Part shown: piece after piece, positions 27,194 through 36,375 of the stretch
How positions within the stretch are numbered: the first letter of the stretch is position 1
How the letters are laid out: each line of letters opens with the position of its first letter
Assembly (NCBI RefSeq): GCF_016786325.1
Contig: NZ_JADWYU010000147.1
Coordinates: 1 to 44,242, forward strand
DNA: 44,242 nucleotides
DNA from: Frankia nepalensis
GTDB lineage: Bacteria > Actinomycetota > Actinomycetes > Frankiales > Frankiaceae
Reading direction: 5' to 3'
Notes under the pieces: model-generated
Told to the model about the DNA's origin: nothing
The model's database searches: none
Seen by the model: only the letters and a program-made list of their open reading frames with translations
Made by a program: the position numbers and the translations under genes

Positions 27194-27373
27194 CTAGGTC
27201 AGCGGGCACGCTATCGCGGCGCGCCCAGCGGCCGCCCCCTCCTCCGTTCCCGCGGGCAGGACGAGCCGCAGCCGGACCCGGTCGGCCGCGGGCAGGGCGT
27301 CGGCGAAGCGGCCCAACGCGGCGAGCGCCGCCGCGCGGACCTGCCACCGCGGTCCCGCCAACGGCGTCCCCAG
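27194..27373 (-). pseudogene. HEAT-repeat-like C-terminal fragment (tentative)
   Basis: A minus-strand frame without a start reads PLAGPRWQVRAAALAALGRF, then ADALPAADRVRLRLVLPAGT, and stops at 27194. The piece RWQVRAAALAALGRF is typical of HEAT or PBS-lyase repeats. GC bias supports coding. No further repeats survive upstream. Confidence 0.35.
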
Positions 27374-28078
27374 CCGTCGCCATCACGGCGTTGACCAGCC
27401 CGGACACCGACGTCGCGGAGCGACCGGGGACGTCGATGACGACCACCGAGCCAGCCGGCGGGCACAACAATTCACGTCCCGTTCGCTGACGTGCCACCGG
27501 CGGGCCTTCGCTGGCCGGCGCTGTCGCACCGAGCTGGTCCGGTAGGGCTGGGTCGGACTGGTTGCCTGGCCAGAGCGTCCGCGGGGCGGGGCACAAAAGG
27601 ATCAAGGAAGAGGACTGGCCGGCAACGCGGTGTTCAGGGATGAGCCGCGAGAACGAACTCCCCGGACAGGACGACCGGTGGTGGGGTAATGGTTCGATTC
27701 TCCCCTCCGGCTTGAACCCCACGGCCAGCGCCTCACGAGCTCAATATCAGCACCGCCCTGGGCCACGGAGCCAAACCCGGCGCGAGGATCTTCGGCGCGC
27801 AGGACCAACAGTGCCGTAGCTCGTGGCCTCAGGAAACGCCCCGCGGCACGACGGCCCAACGGCCAACCGCCGGACGGCCTTGGTCGAGTCCCGCACAAGG
27901 ACACGACCCGTGACGGCGAAGAGGCCGCGCTCGCCCGTGGCGGCGCCCGGCCACGCACGTCGAGGTCTTCCCCACGGCCCCGCACGAGCACGTGGCTCGG
28001 ACGGGGAAGCGCGTAACCACCGTCGCCCCTTCCGAGGCATCATCGCAGTTCAAAGTATATATCGATCTTCCAAGACCA
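27374..28078. other. No recognisable gene
   Basis: About 700 bases lack a supported gene. The stretch GGTTCGATTC at 27691-27700 resembles a tRNA T-loop, but no stems form around it. Confidence 0.5.
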
Positions 28079-28153
28079 AGGTCATGCAGAATCTTCGAAG
28101 GCACCAACCAGATCCAGCGCCTGGTCATCAGCCGCCACCTGGCAAAGGCCTGA
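28079..28153 (+). pseudogene. Acyl-CoA dehydrogenase C-terminal relic
   Basis: The last 22 codons read RIFEGTNQIQRLVISRHLAK-A and a TGA at 28151-28153. EGTNQIQR near the C-terminus is a signature of acyl-CoA dehydrogenases. Just upstream KVMQ is in another frame, separated by one extra A, so the family's usual KVMQIFEGTNQ is broken by an insertion. Nothing earlier in the gene is left. Confidence 0.7.
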
Positions 28154-28250
28154 TCAGACCGCGTTCCCGCTGACCACCAGCACAACCCGGCGAACTCGCC
28201 ACCGTTCGGGACGCCGGAATCGGCTATAGCCAGGGACATCTCCTCGCTCC

Positions 28251-28289
28251 GCCCGACAGCCGGCCGGACTTCCTAGGAGCCTGTCGGGC
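28251..28289. repeat. 9-bp inverted repeat
   Basis: GCCCGACAG (28251-28259) and CTGTCGGGC (28281-28289) are exact reverse complements 21 bases apart. GGAGCCTGTCGGGCTGGC around the right arm recurs with two changes at 28577-28594 (GGAGCCTGTCAGACTGGC), in the same orientation. It may be debris from element ends. Confidence 0.5.
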
Positions 28290-28490
28290 TGGCGGTCGCC
28301 GACCTGCAAGGTGAGGTCGCGGGCCTGCCGCGGGACCCGGGCGGCGGTCGGGTGTGCCGTCACTCCAACAGGCCAGACGTGCCGGCGCTCGAGCCCGACG
28401 AGAACAGCGCGTACAGCCTGGCCAGCGTCGACATCGCCGGCGAGCACGGCAGGCAGGCGATGGGCGCCGGCCCAGCACCGCCTCATGTCC
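28290..28490 (-). pseudogene. Integrase-core (rve) transposase fragment
   Basis: The minus strand reads LAGDVDAGQAVRAVLVG, then RRHVWPVGVTAHPTAARVPR, then QARDLTLQVGDR. This aligns with [27 protein letters not shown] and [11 protein letters not shown] of the larger rve transposase remnant at 35.4-36.2 kb. Only the middle of the DDE domain survives, so it is not functional. Confidence 0.6.
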
Positions 28491-28600
28491 CGCGGTTGCC
28501 TTCCTACGTAGGGTGACCACTTCGGCGCCCTGTCTGACGCTCAGATCTCGCGCGGGTAACTCCCTGTAAGTCCCGCGGAGCCTGTCAGACTGGCCACGTG

Positions 28601-29242
28601 ATGGCATCCTCGTCGACCTCCGCCCGTCGCAGTGGGCGCCCGACAAGCGCGGAGGCGGCACGGCTCGACACGGCTCTCAAGGAGGCAGCCCTGCGGCTGT
28701 TTCTGGAGCGAGGATACGAAGCCACCTCGCTGGACGAGATCGCCGCGCTCGCCGGCACGACCAAGCAGTCGCTCTACGCGAGGTTCCGCAGCAAGCAGGA
28801 ACTGTTCGCCACCGTGCTTAGCTGGGCTACGGAACGGCCCGACTGGCCAATCCCTGAACCGGGAGAAGTCAGCCTTCCCGCAAATCTTGAGGCCGCGCTG
28901 CTGGCGGTCGCGGAGTCAGCCGTGCGCAGGGTCCTCGATCCCCGCATGGTCGCCCTCACCCGTTTGGCGATCGCGCAGGCGGATCGGTTCCCCGAGGTCG
29001 CTCGCCGGACATACCGTATGTGGCCACGCCAGAAGGCCGTCGCCAATCTGTTGCGTGAGCACGCTGCTTCCGGGACGATTCAGGTGAACGACGCCGACCT
29101 GGCTGCTGAACATTTTCTCGGGATGGTGGCGGTAACCCCGGCGCGGATGGCGTCCTTCGGGATCCAGCACAGCCCCGAAGAGCAGCGACGTCGCGTGGAG
29201 GACGCCGTCCGGCTGTTCTTGCGAGCCCTGCGGCCCGACTGA
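28601..29242 (+). CDS. TetR/AcrR-family transcriptional regulator
   Basis: This 213-residue one-component repressor has its helix-turn-helix at about residues 24-70: LKEAALRLFLERGYEATSLD, then IAALAGTTKQSLYARFRSKQ and ELFATVLSW. The ligand domain that follows includes RVLDPRMVALTRLAIAQADR and resembles the TetR_C group fused to AcrR-like regulators. The start is ATG 28601 or GTG 28598, with no strong ribosome binding site. It probably represses its own promoter and the short-chain dehydrogenase 209 bases downstream. The effector is unknown. Confidence 0.9.
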   Translation: MASSSTSARRSGRPTSAEAARLDTALKEAALRLFLERGYEATSLDEIAALAGTTKQSLYARFRSKQELFATVLSWATERPDWPIPEPGEVSLPANLEAALLAVAESAVRRVLDPRMVALTRLAIAQADRFPEVARRTYRMWPRQKAVANLLREHAASGTIQVNDADLAAEHFLGMVAVTPARMASFGIQHSPEEQRRRVEDAVRLFLRALRPD

Positions 29243-29451
29243 GCCGGAAGGCACGTCGCTGCACGCGGACCATCATGGGAATATCTATGGACTCCGACGT
29301 GGGAGGGCCGCAGCGAGAGTGCCGCGGTAGCGTCGTGGCGTGACATCGCTTTAACGCCGCGCGAGGAGCCGAATACGCTCCCGTCTTCATTCCGCTCAGC
29401 ACCGTGAGTGACATTCTCGGTGCGTGCTCTATTTCACGAGGAGGGCAATCC

Positions 29452-30339
29452 GTGACGCCGGACGCAGTTACCACGGACGAGGTCCTGAAGGACGTCGACC
29501 TGCGCGGCAAGGTGATGGCCGTCACCGGAGCGTCGGGTGGCCTCGGGCTCGAGACGGCTCGCGCGCTCGCGGCCCGTGGTGCCGAGGTCGTGCTGCTGGT
29601 TCGTGACCCGGCTCGTTGCGGCGAGGCACTCCGTGTGACCGGCCGCTCGGGCCAGTTGATCACGCTCGACCTGGCCACGCTCGAGGGTGTCCGCGCGGGG
29701 GCTGCCCGGTTGCTCGAGCGATGGCCGCGCATCGATGTGCTGGTGAACAACGCCGGCGTCATGGCCACTCCGTTGGGCCGCACCGCTCAGGGGTTCGAGC
29801 TGCAGCTCGGGACCAACCACCTGGGTCATTTCCTGCTGACCGCGCTGGTCGCCCCCCGACTGGCGGCTGACGGCCGCGTGGTGAACGTCGCCTCGCGCGG
29901 CCACCTGGTGTCGGGCATGAACTGGGACGACCCGCACTACCTCGGTCGTCCGTACCGCAAGTGGGAGGCATATGGACAGTCGAAGACCGCGAACATCTTG
30001 TTCACGCTCGGCCTGGCACGTCACGGTTACTCGGCGTACGCCGTGCACCCGGGCATGGTCGCCACAGACTTGTACCGTCACCTCGGCGAGGCCGATCAGG
30101 CGGCGGTACAGAACCGACCCGCCGGGTCCGAGGCGACGGTGAAGTCAATCGCGCAGGGCGCGGCGACCATCGCCTGGGCCGCCACCGTCGAAGGTGTGGC
30201 TTCCGGCAGCTATGTCGCCGACTGCGCGGTCACGATGGCGGCCCCTCACGCGACGGACCCCGAGGCGGTCGAGCGGCTCTGGACGTGGTCGCAGGAACAG
30301 GTGCGGGAACGCTTCCCAGTACGACGCATGGAGAGTTGA
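29452..30339 (+). CDS. Short-chain dehydrogenase/reductase
   Basis: This 295-residue NAD(P)-dependent oxidoreductase is of the classical SDR type, close to retinol- and WW-domain-like reductases. The cofactor motif TGASGGLG is at 25-32, followed by NNAG, the catalytic Ser in VNVASRGH, and Tyr174/Lys178 in YGQSK. VHPGMVATDLYRHLG closes the fold. The GTG at 29452 is chosen because GAGGAGGG lies seven bases upstream; a GTG at 29404 is in frame but lacks such a site. The gene probably pairs with the TetR regulator before it. The substrate is likely an alcohol, aldehyde or ketone. Confidence 0.92.
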   Translation: MTPDAVTTDEVLKDVDLRGKVMAVTGASGGLGLETARALAARGAEVVLLVRDPARCGEALRVTGRSGQLITLDLATLEGVRAGAARLLERWPRIDVLVNNAGVMATPLGRTAQGFELQLGTNHLGHFLLTALVAPRLAADGRVVNVASRGHLVSGMNWDDPHYLGRPYRKWEAYGQSKTANILFTLGLARHGYSAYAVHPGMVATDLYRHLGEADQAAVQNRPAGSEATVKSIAQGAATIAWAATVEGVASGSYVADCAVTMAAPHATDPEAVERLWTWSQEQVRERFPVRRMES

Positions 30340-30539
30340 CCGCCTCGCCTGACGCGCCCGCCGCGGTGGCGGCGCGGCGGGTTCAGGCACCGTCGTCCCC
30401 CCGGGCGGCCCGCGGGTGGCTCGGGGTGGCGGTGCCGGCGGCATGCGCCCGGCGGCGCCCGCTCGACGCCGACGGCGTCACCGACGACCGGGGCGTTGGG
30501 CTCGTCCGAGGAGATCACGCCGGCAGGCTACGTCCGCGC
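30340..30539. other. Gap before the reductase promoter
   Basis: The gap holds no gene I can support on either strand. Confidence 0.5.
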
Positions 30540-30569
30540 TTGACCCAGAATCAACCTCGTCAGTATGAT
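30540..30569 (+). promoter_or_regulatory. Sigma-70-like promoter of the carboxylic acid reductase gene
   Basis: TTGACC (30540-30545) and TATGAT (30564-30569) are separated by 18 bases. Both are close to consensus and stand out in this GC-rich DNA. The -10 box runs into the palindrome GATTAATC (30567-30574), which could be an operator. The leader to the start codon would be about 210 bases. Confidence 0.55.
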
Positions 30570-30604
30570 TAATCTCGTCGCCGCGGCGGAGGAAGTGGAC
30601 CGCT

Positions 30605-30640
30605 GCCGTTGGGATGCGCAGGGCCGTTGGGATGCGCAGG
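30605..30640. repeat. 18-bp tandem direct repeat in the leader
   Basis: GCCGTTGGGATGCGCAGG occurs twice head to tail (30605-30622, 30623-30640), between the promoter and the start codon of the reductase gene. It may be a regulator site or a recent duplication. Confidence 0.85.
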
Positions 30641-30787
30641 AGCGGCTGCCCCGGCAGCGGCCTCCAGCTGAAGGGCGACCGGAGGGTCGTCCGCCACGGC
30701 CGGATACCCATCCCCTGTGGGGCTCGCCGGTTCCAGGGACACCAGTAGCTGTCGAAATCGCAGGTCCAACTGGGGACGAGGAAGACG

Positions 30788-33700
30788 ATGTCAGTGACGG
30801 ATGTGCGGCGTCCGGCCGAACGCCTGGCCGAGATGGCCGAGGCGGACCACGAGCTGCGAGCACTGAGTCCCGATCCGGAGGTCACCGCCGCCGCCCGCCG
30901 CCCGGGCCTGTCCTACCAACAGATCATCGCGACGGTGCTTGACGGTTATGCCGGACGTTCCGCGCTGGGCCAGCGGCGGTACGAGGTCGTCCAGGACGAC
31001 GCAGGACGCGCCCGCCGGGTCCACCAGCCCGGTTTCGACTCGATCACGTATAGCGAGCTTCATCGTCGGATCAAGTACCTCGCCGCGGCGTGGCGAGATG
31101 ATCCGCGATACCGGGTGGAACCCGGCGATTTCGTCTGCATCCTCGGCTTCGCCAGCGCGGACTACGTCACGGTGGACCTGGCGGTCGCCTACCAGCTCGC
31201 GGTGAGCGTGCCCCTGCAGGCCACGCTCGCCACCACCGACCTACGGGGCATCATCGCGGACACCGCGCCGACCGCGGTCGCGGCGGAGATGACCGATCTC
31301 CACCTGGCGGCGACGCTCGCCGGCACGCAGGCCTCCATCCACACGATCATCGCGCTCCGTCACGACGCCCGGATCGACGAGGACCGTGAGCGCCTCGCCG
31401 CCGCCCGGGACGAGCTCGCGAGCAACGGCTCGCGCGCCCGGCTCGTCACGCTCGACGAACTGATCGCCGCCGGCAGGGACCTACCGGCCTGGGAGCCTCC
31501 TCCCCCATCCGCCGCCGGCGCTGACCGGATGGCCCTGCTCATCCACTCCTCAGGCAGCACAGGCACTCCCAAGGGCGTCATCGTCACCGAGCACACGGCG
31601 GCGGCGCAGTGGGACCCGGGTGAGCGGCCCGGTCCCGTCGTCCGGGTGGCCCTCGCCCCGCTGAACCACATGGCAGGCCGCCACATGATCTACTCGGCGT
31701 TCGCGCACGGCGGCAGGGTGAACATCACCGCCAGGAGCGACCTTTCCACCGTCTTCGAGGACATCCGGCTGACCCGCCCGACCGAGGTCTCGGTCTTCCC
31801 GCGAATCCTCGACCTGATCTACCAGCACTTCCTCAGCGAGGTCGTCCGGCGCGTGGCGGAGGGCGCCCACGCCGCCTCGGCGCGCGCCGAGGCGATGCGA
31901 GCCGTGCGCACCGAGTTCCTCGGCGACCGGGTGTGCGCGATCGGCGGCGCCGGCGCGCCCGTGACCCCCCAGGTGCGGCAGTTCATCGAGGAGTGCTTTC
32001 AGGTGCGCCTCGGCGGCGGCTACGGCTCGACCGAGGCAGGCACCATGGCGGTCATGGGACGTGTCCTGCGTCCCCCGGTCACCGACTACCGGCTGCGCGA
32101 CGTTCCCGAGCTCGGCTACTTCCGGACGGACAAGCCCTATCCCCGGGGAGAGTTCTGCGTCAAAAGCGAGCGGGCCACACCCGGCTACTTCAAGCGCCCG
32201 GAGGCGACCGCCGCCCTGTTCGACGCCGACGGGTACTTGTGCACCGGTGACATCGTCGAGGAACGCGGACCGGACCAGATCGAGTGGATCGGCCGCCGCA
32301 ACGACGTGCTGAAGCTGGCCCAGAGCGAGTTCGTGGCCGTCGGCGCGCTGGCGACGACGTTCGAGAACGGCAGCGAACTCATCGACCAGATCTTCGTCTA
32401 CGGCAACTCCGCGCGTTCCTATGTGCTCGCCGTCGTCGTTCCCAATCCAGACGTGATGCGTGACCGGCTCGGCGACAACCCCACGGAGACGTCGGTGCGG
32501 GACCTGATCCGGTCCGAGTTGCGCGACATCGCGGCCAAGGAGGGCCTCCGATCGTTCGAGGTGCCGCGCGACTTCATTGTTGAGCATGAACCGTTCACGC
32601 ACGAGAACGGGCTGCTTTCCAGCGTCCACAAAAGGATGCGTCCCGCCCTCGAGGCCAGGTACCGAGACCGCCTCGAGCAGCTCTACTCCGACCTCGAGCG
32701 CCGACAGACCGAGAACCTCGCCGCCCTCAAGGAACTCGACAGCGCCACCAGCGTCCTGGACAAGGTCGTCAGGGCGCTGGAGGTCGCACTGGGCGTGGAG
32801 GACATCGATCCGGCGGCATCGCTCGGCTTCATCGATCTCGGCGGGGACTCGCTCGGCGCCGCGGCCTTCTCGACGACGCTAGGGGACATCTTCGGCGTCG
32901 AGGTCCCGGTCAACGCGATCCTCAGCCCCACGGGCAACCCTCAGGCCTGGACGCGGCTGATCGAGTCCACTCTCGACCAGTCCAGCGGGCGACTGGCGAC
33001 CTTCGAGCGCGTCCACGGCACCCGCGGCCGACTCCTGCGTGCCGCGGACCTGGACATCTCCGCCTTCCTCGATGCAGACGTCCTCAGGCAGGCACCGAGC
33101 GAACCGCCGCCAGCCACCTCGACCTGTGTGCTGCTCACCGGCGCCACCGGTTTCCTCGGCCGCTTCATGTGTCTCGAGTGGCTCGAACGCCTCGATGCCA
33201 CCGGCGGAAGGCTCATCTGCCTCGTGCGCGCGACCGACGAGGCCGCCGCCTGGGACCGCCTGGCCGCGGGCTTCGGCACGGATCCGGACCTGCGCCAGAG
33301 GTTCGCCGCACTGAGCGAAGGCCGGCTGGAGGTCGTCATCGGCGACGTGGCGGAACCCCGTCTCGGGCTGCCCGCCGCGGCCTTCGACCGTCTCGCGCGC
33401 CAGGTCGACCGCATCGTGCACCCGGGCGCGTTGGTCAACCATGTCCTTCCGTACGAGGCTCTGTTCGGCCCGAACGTCGCCGGCACCGCCGAACTCGTCC
33501 GGCTAGCGCTGACTCACCGGCAGAAGCGGTTCGACTTCGTCTCCTCGGCCGCGACCACCTACCTCCTCGACCGCGGCGTCTCGCGCGACGAGGACGCTCC
33601 GCTTCTCGATGAGATCGATCTGGATCACTACCGCATGGGCTACGGCGCGAGCAAATGGGCCGCGGAGCAGGTCCTGCTCTCCGCGCACCGCGCCGTCGGC

Positions 33701-34333
33701 CTGCCGGTGAACGTCTTCCGCGGCGACATGATGCTCGCGCACCGGACCTACCACGGCCAGATCAACGTGCCCGATGTCTTCACCCGCCTGCTCACCAGCA
33801 TCGTGCTCACCGGCCTTGCCCCAGCCTCCTTCTACCCGCTCGGCGACACCGGCGCGCCCGGGTGCGCGCACTACGACGGCCTCCCGGTCGACTTTGTCGC
33901 CGCGGCCATCGTGGGAATCAGCGCCCAGTCACACGGCGGCTTCCGCAACTACCACGCCCTGAACCACCACTCGGACGACGGGATCTCACTCGACACGTTC
34001 GTCGACTGGATCGTGGACGCAGGCTATCCGGTTGAGCGGGTGCCGGACTACGCCACCTGGTTCGAGCGCTTCGAGACCAAGATCAAGGCCCTGCCGGAGA
34101 CCCAGCGCCAACACTCGTCCCTCACCGTGCTCGGGACGATGAGCCAGCCCCGGCCCGCGGAGCCGATGGTCGCCACAACGCGGTTCCAGGCCGCGGTCCG
34201 CGACCTGCCGGTCGGCCCGGAGATCCCCCACCTGACGCGGGCGTTCATTCACAAATGCCTCGACGACATGACCCGGCTGGGCCTTGTCTCCGCGCCGCCA
34301 GGCACGGCCGGCTCCACGCCAAAGCTACCCTGA
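30788..34333 (+). CDS. car: Carboxylic acid reductase
   Basis: This 1,181-residue three-domain enzyme reduces carboxylic acids to aldehydes with ATP and NADPH. The adenylation domain (about 1-640) has LLIHSSGSTGTPKG (about 251), YGSTEAG and YLCTGDIVE. The carrier domain (about 650-745) has LGGDSLG, with Ser688 for the phosphopantetheine arm. The thioester-reductase domain (about 775-1170) has the NADPH motif LLTGATGFLGRF (about 781), FVSSAATTY and the pair Tyr952/Lys956 in YGASK. Length and order match known bacterial CARs. The ATG at 30788 follows GAGGAAG. A phosphopantetheinyl transferase is needed but none is in the window. The stop overlaps the end of a convergent gene by nine bases. Confidence 0.95.
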   Translation: MSVTDVRRPAERLAEMAEADHELRALSPDPEVTAAARRPGLSYQQIIATVLDGYAGRSALGQRRYEVVQDDAGRARRVHQPGFDSITYSELHRRIKYLAAAWRDDPRYRVEPGDFVCILGFASADYVTVDLAVAYQLAVSVPLQATLATTDLRGIIADTAPTAVAAEMTDLHLAATLAGTQASIHTIIALRHDARIDEDRERLAAARDELASNGSRARLVTLDELIAAGRDLPAWEPPPPSAAGADRMALLIHSSGSTGTPKGVIVTEHTAAAQWDPGERPGPVVRVALAPLNHMAGRHMIYSAFAHGGRVNITARSDLSTVFEDIRLTRPTEVSVFPRILDLIYQHFLSEVVRRVAEGAHAASARAEAMRAVRTEFLGDRVCAIGGAGAPVTPQVRQFIEECFQVRLGGGYGSTEAGTMAVMGRVLRPPVTDYRLRDVPELGYFRTDKPYPRGEFCVKSERATPGYFKRPEATAALFDADGYLCTGDIVEERGPDQIEWIGRRNDVLKLAQSEFVAVGALATTFENGSELIDQIFVYGNSARSYVLAVVVPNPDVMRDRLGDNPTETSVRDLIRSELRDIAAKEGLRSFEVPRDFIVEHEPFTHENGLLSSVHKRMRPALEARYRDRLEQLYSDLERRQTENLAALKELDSATSVLDKVVRALEVALGVEDIDPAASLGFIDLGGDSLGAAAFSTTLGDIFGVEVPVNAILSPTGNPQAWTRLIESTLDQSSGRLATFERVHGTRGRLLRAADLDISAFLDADVLRQAPSEPPPATSTCVLLTGATGFLGRFMCLEWLERLDATGGRLICLVRATDEAAAWDRLAAGFGTDPDLRQRFAALSEGRLEVVIGDVAEPRLGLPAAAFDRLARQVDRIVHPGALVNHVLPYEALFGPNVAGTAELVRLALTHRQKRFDFVSSAATTYLLDRGVSRDEDAPLLDEIDLDHYRMGYGASKWAAEQVLLSAHRAVGLPVNVFRGDMMLAHRTYHGQINVPDVFTRLLTSIVLTGLAPASFYPLGDTGAPGCAHYDGLPVDFVAAAIVGISAQSHGGFRNYHALNHHSDDGISLDTFVDWIVDAGYPVERVPDYATWFERFETKIKALPETQRQHSSLTVLGTMSQPRPAEPMVATTRFQAAVRDLPVGPEIPHLTRAFIHKCLDDMTRLGLVSAPPGTAGSTPKLP

Positions 34334-34618
34334 CCACTCAGCTACCTCTACGGTCGTGAGGTCGGAGACCCGGTCCTCGGCGAAGGCGGCACGCGTCCTG
34401 GCCCGGTCGAACAGGACCTTCTCGTCCGCGATGACGGCGGCGACCAGCTCGGGGCGCTGACGCGCGTCGCGCTGCTCGTCGGTGAACGCCGCCAGGTCGT
34501 CGTACCAGATCTCCGTGACGACGTCGTACTCCGGCTCCAGCGGCTCCCCGCCGGCGACCAGGTCCCCGACGGGCCCCTGGAGAACAAGGTGCGGCCGTCC
34601 GCGCGCGACCGTGGTCAG
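34325..34618 (-). CDS. EthD-like small protein, start unclear
   Basis: This frame has coding-like codon bias and about 97 codons. It contains YDVVTEIWYDDLAAFTDEQR, then VAAVIADEKVLFDRARTRAA. The first part resembles the second half of EthD-domain proteins, small ferredoxin-like alpha/beta dimers found with ring-modifying and cytochrome P450 genes. No ATG, GTG or TTG precedes this region in frame. The first usable codon is a CTG overlapping the stop of the SnoaL-like gene upstream as CTGA. Either CTG is used by translational coupling or the 5' end has been lost. The 3' end overlaps the reductase gene by nine bases. Confidence 0.5.
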   Translation of the reverse strand: MTTVARGRPHLVLQGPVGDLVAGGEPLEPEYDVVTEIWYDDLAAFTDEQRDARQRPELVAAVIADEKVLFDRARTRAAFAEDRVSDLTTVEVAEWSG

Positions 34619-35088
34619 GAGACGTCAGCGACGTCCAGGACGGACATCGGGAGCGTCACGCCCGCGGGCAGCGGGGTGGCGACCTGGGTGAGGACCAGGT
34701 CCAGCCGACGGCGCGCGATGCGCCAGGCGCCGCCGTGGAGCACGAGCCGGTCGCGGTAGACGGCCCCGGCGCGCAGGAGGCGATCCGGCTGGCCCTGGAA
34801 GGTCCACGCTATCTGGCCGTAGCAGGTGGCCCACACCCCGTCGCCGTCGGATCCCACCAGGTGGTTGGTCATCATGTGCTGGGTCCAGGCGCAGGTGTCG
34901 TGGAAGGGAATGAAGAAGTCCAGCCAGCTGTCCATTCCCTGGTACGTCTCGTTCGGGTAGGCCGCGACGACGTCCGGCGTGAACAGGGTCCGGAAATAAT
35001 CCCAGTCGCGCGTGTCGATGGCCCACGCGTAGCCGTTCTGGAGCTGTGCGGACTCGATGGCGGCCCGGTTCAGGTCGATTCCTGTCAT
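34615..35088 (-). CDS. SnoaL-like (NTF2-fold) protein
   Basis: This 157-residue protein has the cone-shaped NTF2/SnoaL fold. Key stretches are [20 protein letters not shown], then [20 protein letters not shown], a Trp-rich middle ([12 protein letters not shown]) and the strand-rich end ([16 protein letters not shown]). Members bind small hydrophobic substrates as cyclases, isomerases, dehydratases or ring-hydroxylating-dioxygenase small subunits. Residue patterns here (DTRDWDYF at the start) are common in SnoaL_4 proteins beside catabolic genes. The ATG at 35088 follows AGGAGAG by five bases and is preferred over longer frames. It overlaps the EthD-like gene and probably shares its transcript. 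Confidence 0.82.
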   Translation of the reverse strand: MTGIDLNRAAIESAQLQNGYAWAIDTRDWDYFRTLFTPDVVAAYPNETYQGMDSWLDFFIPFHDTCAWTQHMMTNHLVGSDGDGVWATCYGQIAWTFQGQPDRLLRAGAVYRDRLVLHGGAWRIARRRLDLVLTQVATPLPAGVTLPMSVLDVADVS

Positions 35089-35129
35089 CCGTACTCTCCT
35101 GATCGAAATGGATTTCTCTCGAAAAGTCG

Positions 35130-35365
35130 CTGGCGATACGACTGGCCGTGTTGGCCCCAAGTCGGATCGTACTGCCGCGGCCGCCATCGACCGGCCCGCG
35201 CGAGCAGTCGCCGGGCTCCGTGATCAGGACTCCCGCCGCGCCGGCACGCCGACAACGGCCCGACCGAGCGCAGCGCCGCCGTCCCGCCCGTCTCCCAGGC
35301 CCGGTACCAGCGACTCACCGTCGTCGAGGTCACCCGCAACTTTCGGGCCTGTGGGGCTCCGAAAT
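35130..35365 (-). pseudogene. IS630-type transposase, N-terminal fragment
   Basis: The minus strand carries [20 protein letters not shown], then [18 protein letters not shown]. This is the helix-turn-helix start of an IS630-type transposase (usual form VS--SVHRWYRAW--GG-AAL-S-G). The DDE domain is missing, and the frame joins the end of an unrelated rve transposase. Confidence 0.6.
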
Positions 35366-35422
35366 TCTGTTTCGGCCTGTGAGCTGGCCCTTCGCGGCAC
35401 GCTTGATTGCCTGGGGGTGTGG

Positions 35423-36230
35423 TTAGGCGGCGTTGCGGTACTCGTTGATGAGGCCGCCGAGGATGTTCGTGCGTCGGACGGTGGTCCCCACGGCTGGGGC
35501 GGTCGGGGCTGGCGGGTCGGGTGGGCGCTGGCCGAGTACCCGATGAGGTCGGTGGGAGTTGAAGTGCTCGACGTAGCTGCCGAGTACCGACGTCAGGTGT
35601 CGTTCGGAGACGATCAGTAGCCTGTCGGTGCATTCGCGGCGGGCGGTGCCGATCCAGCGTTCCGCGATTGCGTTCGCCCGGGGTGCCTGTGGTGGTGCGT
35701 ACGACCTCGATGCCGGCGCCAGTGAAGGCGGCGTCGAACGAGGCGGTGAACTTCGCGTCGCGGTCGCGAAGGAGGAAACGGAACCGGTGGCCCGACTCCT
35801 CGAGGTCCATAAGCAGGTTCCGGGCGGCCTGGGTAACCCAGGCCGCGGTCGGATGCCGCGTGACGCCGAGGACGTGGACATGTCGGGTTGCGTGCTCAAC
35901 GACGAAGAACACGTAGATCCGTCGAAGGAGGACCGTGTCGACCGTGAAGGAGTCGCAGGCCAGGATGCTGGAGGCCTGGGCGCGTAGGAACGCGCGCCAG
36001 GAGGTGTCGGCTCTCCGTGGCGCGGGGTCGACGCCGGCTCGGTGCAGGATCCGCCACACGGTGGCCACTCCCACCCGATGGCCCAGCCCGACGAGTTCTC
36101 CGTGGATCCCGCGGTGTTCCCAGGTCGGGTTCTCCCGGGCAGACGTAGGACCAGGTCGCGGATCTCCCGGCGGACCGGTGGCCGCGCGGCGCTCGACCCG
36201 GTCCGGACGATAGCGGACTGGGCGGCCGCG
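35423..36230 (-). pseudogene. rve-type (IS3/IS481-like) transposase with two frameshifts
   Basis: Three frames must be joined to read this transposase. The first gives [11 protein letters not shown]. After a one-base loss near 36140 the second gives [31 protein letters not shown] (first Asp), [17 protein letters not shown] and [11 protein letters not shown] (second Asp). After another shift near 35700 the third gives [20 protein letters not shown] (catalytic Glu) and [13 protein letters not shown]. All three catalytic acids are still coded, so decay is recent. The N-terminal part is missing and no ends are visible. The family (IS3 or IS481 side) is not resolved. Confidence 0.78.
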
Positions 36231-36375
36231 ACCCGCCGGACCGACGCGCGGTTCGACTCGCCCGAGGTCCGTGCCCGCGTCGAGCGCGGTCCCGAGCATC
36301 GGCTCGTGGCCGTGCCGTCCCCGGCCGGTCCCGGCCCGCGGTGACGGCCGGGGGAACCCATGACAGGGCGGTTGT

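Noticed and set aside
27680-27715. tRNA-like GGTTCGATTC T-loop
   Set aside because: The flanking bases do not form a T-stem and no matching acceptor, D or anticodon arms are found within 90 bases.
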